From Scleroderma bovista (taxonomy: Eukaryota > Basidiomycota > Agaricomycetes > Boletales > Sclerodermataceae), in the NCBI GenBank assembly GCA_037178675.1, contig JAYMGJ010000040.1, positions 1 through 64,000 on the forward strand: DNA of 64,000 nt, given 5' to 3'. The notes under the pieces are model-generated. The model was not told the origin of the DNA. It ran no database searches and worked only from the letters and a program-made list of their open reading frames with translations. The position numbers and the translations under genes are program-made. Positions 61,175 to 64,000 of the stretch are shown here, piece after piece. How positions within the stretch are numbered: the stretch's first letter is position 1; each line of letters opens with the position of its first letter.

Positions 61175-64000
61175 ATGCTCAAGGCATGGAAAGACACTTG
61201 GCAACAATCTTCCCATCCGACGGAACGAGTGGACTATTTGGACACCCAGTTGCGAAGAATCTGCAGCGGCGAACCCTCTTTAGTCACCGTCAATGCAGCT
61301 TCCTCAAGCAGCGTCGTCCCAGATAGTGCGGTGGCTCACAATTCGATTGGAGGGCAACTAAAGCGCGTGAGGGACTTGGATAACGACGTAGAAAATGTGA
61401 CCAAAAGGAGGAAACGCACTCCTACATCGTGCTCACTTCTTTTTCCCACCAAGCAGGAGGAGGCGTACGAAAGTATTAGGCGACAGAACAGTAAGTCGGG
61501 ATATCCTGTCCCAACCGGTTCCTAACATGCGCAATTCTAGCCGTAGCTGTATTGGACTCCTTTGATGGTATGTAGAAAAGACTTATATCGCATGGTGTAA
61601 CAATGTTGCAGATGCCATTGAGTTCGCATCTCGGTTCCTGGAGTGGATGGTCTCCCAGCCTACGATTCCGGGGGATGTGTGGTCCACCGAGAAGGTTTCC
61701 CTGTTGATAGTCGAGTATGTTAATACCCAATTTCCCTCACACGTGCTAATAGTGTTAAAGCCAGACCGCGTCATTGGAATATATAGCGCAAAGGTTGGCA
61801 GTTGACGCCCACCTCGATATTGTACCTTTCTCTGGGAGCATAGGTCCCTTTGGATGGTCAAGTTTAATGGAACACGATGTCGTGATCTTCTCGGTCAATG
61901 TCAGTTCATTGAACCGTGGTGTTGACATATACTGATGAAGTAGTCAACTCAGGCATTATTAGAGCGTCTCACAACGGGAGTCATTAAGATGTCGCAATTG
62001 AGTGCACTCGTGGTACTTGATGCACACATGGCAATGTGCACCAGTTCACCATTCGTAAACATGATCAAGTCGTTCTACCGCAGCACAAGTGTTAATGCAC
62101 GACCTAGGATCCTAGCACTTTGCACCACTGTAGGTCTTGCCGACGCATGGAAATTTGAGGAACTTCTCGAAGCCAAAATTGCTCTTGACTTTGCGGTGGA
62201 AAACGAACGATTTCGACCCACTGAGGTCGTTATTCAATACGAACCTGCCTTTTCCGTATCGGATGCCAAGCTCACTGAGCAGATCCGGCTCCTTGACTCC
62301 AGTGAATCAATATTCTCCGCTACCTTCGTAACAGCACGTTATGTCCTGAAAGAACTCGGGCTTTGTGCCAGCGACCTCACATGGCTAAGGGCGATAAAAG
62401 AAAATCGCCTGACAGTGGAACATCACAATGATGACCCGGTTGGCAAAGTTATAGCAGACGTGCACACATTGGTTAAGAACTGGGTGTTTTCGATGCCAGA
62501 CGTGAATCCATCCTCCAGAGGCTTTAATGTCACCTCCAAATTTGCGAGACTGGTTCAACTTCTGAAAGTATACAAGCCGTACGGTGATAGATTCCGTGGT
62601 ATAATACTCGGTGGGCTTTCCGGCGTGCCTGTTTTCAACCACTGATGGTGAAATGATACTAGTCGATCGAGAAGATGTAGCGACTGCCATGGCTGACATG
62701 CTGCGCACTTTGACGGATGATTTGGCTTACTTGCGTCCTCTCACTGTATTGGGCGAACTCCCAATAACTGATCAGCGAACTCAGGTGTGTCTTTTTGTAT
62801 CGTTGACATCCAGGTGTGGATAACTCCTTTGTAGCATGATGTGTACCGGGGCTTTTCTACAGGGAAGCATAACTTGCTTATTGTAGCGAGGCTTCTTGAG
62901 GACTTGGATTTCCCAGCTGCAACCCTTGTAGTGAGGTATGATACAGTATGACTTGCCATTCTCTGCGTACTGACCCGGAAGAAGGTACGACATATTCGAA
63001 AGTCAACTCTCCTATGCCTACTCTTGTGCATATACAGCCAGATCCTTGGGCTGTCTCGTACACATGGTAGAGACTGGTAACGATGTGCATCGCCGCATCC
63101 TGACATATTTCGCGGATAAAATGTTTGATGAGCGATGGATAGAAGTGGTCAGGACCGGGGGAAATGTTCCACTTCCATCTCAGCCTTTGAGGGAGTATTT
63201 TCAAGCTGTCGACGAGCAATATGCGAGCGCAGGCCCTTATATCGAAGACCCCACGAGCTCTGGTCGACTATACGAACGAGATGCCGCTTGTGCACTTTAT
63301 CGTTTCTTATCAAATGCATCCAGGGTCTCTCAAATCTCTTCCAAGGGTCTCTTTACAGCTTGGCAGGGTTGTGGTAATTCTTCCGAATGGGTTTGCAATG
63401 TCCTGCTTCCTCCTGGCCTGCTGTCAGCTCAGCAAGCCAGCATACCCGGACCACCGTGTTCTACACTTACCCATGCTCGCCGTGCCGCAGCCTTTGCAGC
63501 CTGTATACAATTGTATGAACATGGTGTATTCGATCATCGTGTTTTCCCCCACCCGCTGTCGATGAAATTGCTCAAGGATACACAACGGGCGGCAATCACG
63601 AACAAAGCCTCTGGAAGCCAGTGCTATCCTCACAAGCGAACCCGGTTTTGGTTGAATTCAATACGGCTGTTCTCTGGGCGGTGGTTTCCCTTGGTGATAC
63701 ACCTCCAGGGGCTTGCGAACTACGCTCCGATCTTATTGTTGACGCGTCAGCCTCTACCCCGGGTGGCTGTATTGCGCCTCTTCCTCGAAGGTATACCATA
63801 TGTTGTTCAGAACGCCCGCTGTGCACCTGTTGAAATCAGCGCCGATCGGCTGCATGCGCTTCATTTATTTACCATTCGGATATGCCGCTCGATCTTGAAC
63901 AAGCCATTCGCATGTTCTGCTGATAACATGGCGTACTTGTTTGCACCTGTTAGCTCATCGTCGACAAGCGGTTCACGTTCACCCAGTCAAATTTTGGATC
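61175..64000 (+). CDS. Dicer-like protein with degenerate helicase, C-terminus outside window
   Basis: RNA-silencing nuclease family; the visible part is the helicase and dimerisation region. Start ATG at 61175 (MLKAWKDTWQQS) follows an AT-rich leader. After basic and Ser-rich sequence the helicase fold can be traced: QEEAYESIRRQNTVAVLDS where Dicers have the Walker A TGSGKT (here SFDDAIEF instead); ALVVLDAHMAM at the place of the DECH box; RILALCTTVGLADAW at motif III. Helicase C-like FRGIILVDREDVATAMADML follows. From about 63230, PTSSGRLYERDAACALYRFLSN matches the Dicer dimerisation (DUF283) domain. PAZ and RNase III domains would lie beyond 64000. At least ten short introns are needed. 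Confidence 0.72.

Overview
This window looks like nuclear DNA from a mushroom-forming basidiomycete (Agaricomycotina). Genes are dense and lie on both strands. Almost every gene is cut by many introns of about 45-65 bases with GT-AG (sometimes GC-AG) borders. Exons can be as short as 7-18 bases. The encoded proteins are fungal housekeeping proteins plus families typical of mushrooms. No tRNA, rRNA or CRISPR structure was found. All exon models were read by eye from splice signals and protein-family conservation, so individual borders may be off.

Layout. 1-5.3 kb: a Kch1-type potassium transporter (cut by the window edge), the GTPase DRG1/Rbg1, the glucosyltransferase ALG8 and the V-ATPase assembly factor VMA21. 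6.1-11 kb: ribonucleotide reductase small subunit, SNARE VTI1, EMC3 and the calcium sensor NCS1/Frq1. 11-19.8 kb: a Ser-rich protein, an Atg18-like PROPPIN, arginyltransferase ATE1, adenylosuccinate lyase and mitochondrial protease IMP2. 20.9-28.6 kb: a long Slh1/ASCC3-type Sec63 helicase facing a kynurenine aminotransferase-like gene. 28.67-36.52 kb: a complete Ty3/gypsy LTR retrotransposon with identical LTRs and one uninterrupted 2407-codon gag-pol frame. 36.5-41 kb: holo-ACP synthase, GPN3, PYM, a DUF1640 protein and a His/Ser-rich protein. 40.9-44.6 kb: a divergent pair, an unknown basic/acidic nuclear-looking protein and a protein joining a domain like the helical domain of 5-hydroxymethyl-dU DNA kinase (alpha-glutamyl/putrescinyl-thymine pyrophosphorylase clade) to a chromodomain. 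45.3-54.8 kb: ERG10, ATG10, ribosomal protein eS1, APRT, an EDEM/Mnl1 mannosidase-like protein with a PA domain, and a protein with two p27/ZNRD2 zinc domains. 55-64 kb: an Arg/His/Tyr-rich repeat protein, an FSAF1/Faf1-like ribosome biogenesis factor, a membrane protein, an uncharacterised conserved protein and a Dicer-like protein that runs off the window.

Functional themes are ordinary cell maintenance: ER glycoprotein synthesis and quality control (ALG8, EMC3, EDEM), autophagy (PROPPIN, ATG10), nucleotide supply (RNR2, ADE13, APRT) and translation or ribosome work (DRG1, eS1, FSAF1, Slh1, PYM). The unusual content is genome defence and epigenetics: the chromodomain protein related to thymine-hypermodification enzymes, a Dicer-like protein whose helicase ATP motifs look lost, and a young retrotransposon between them. 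I see no evidence that these act together; they are simply the best candidates for new biology here.
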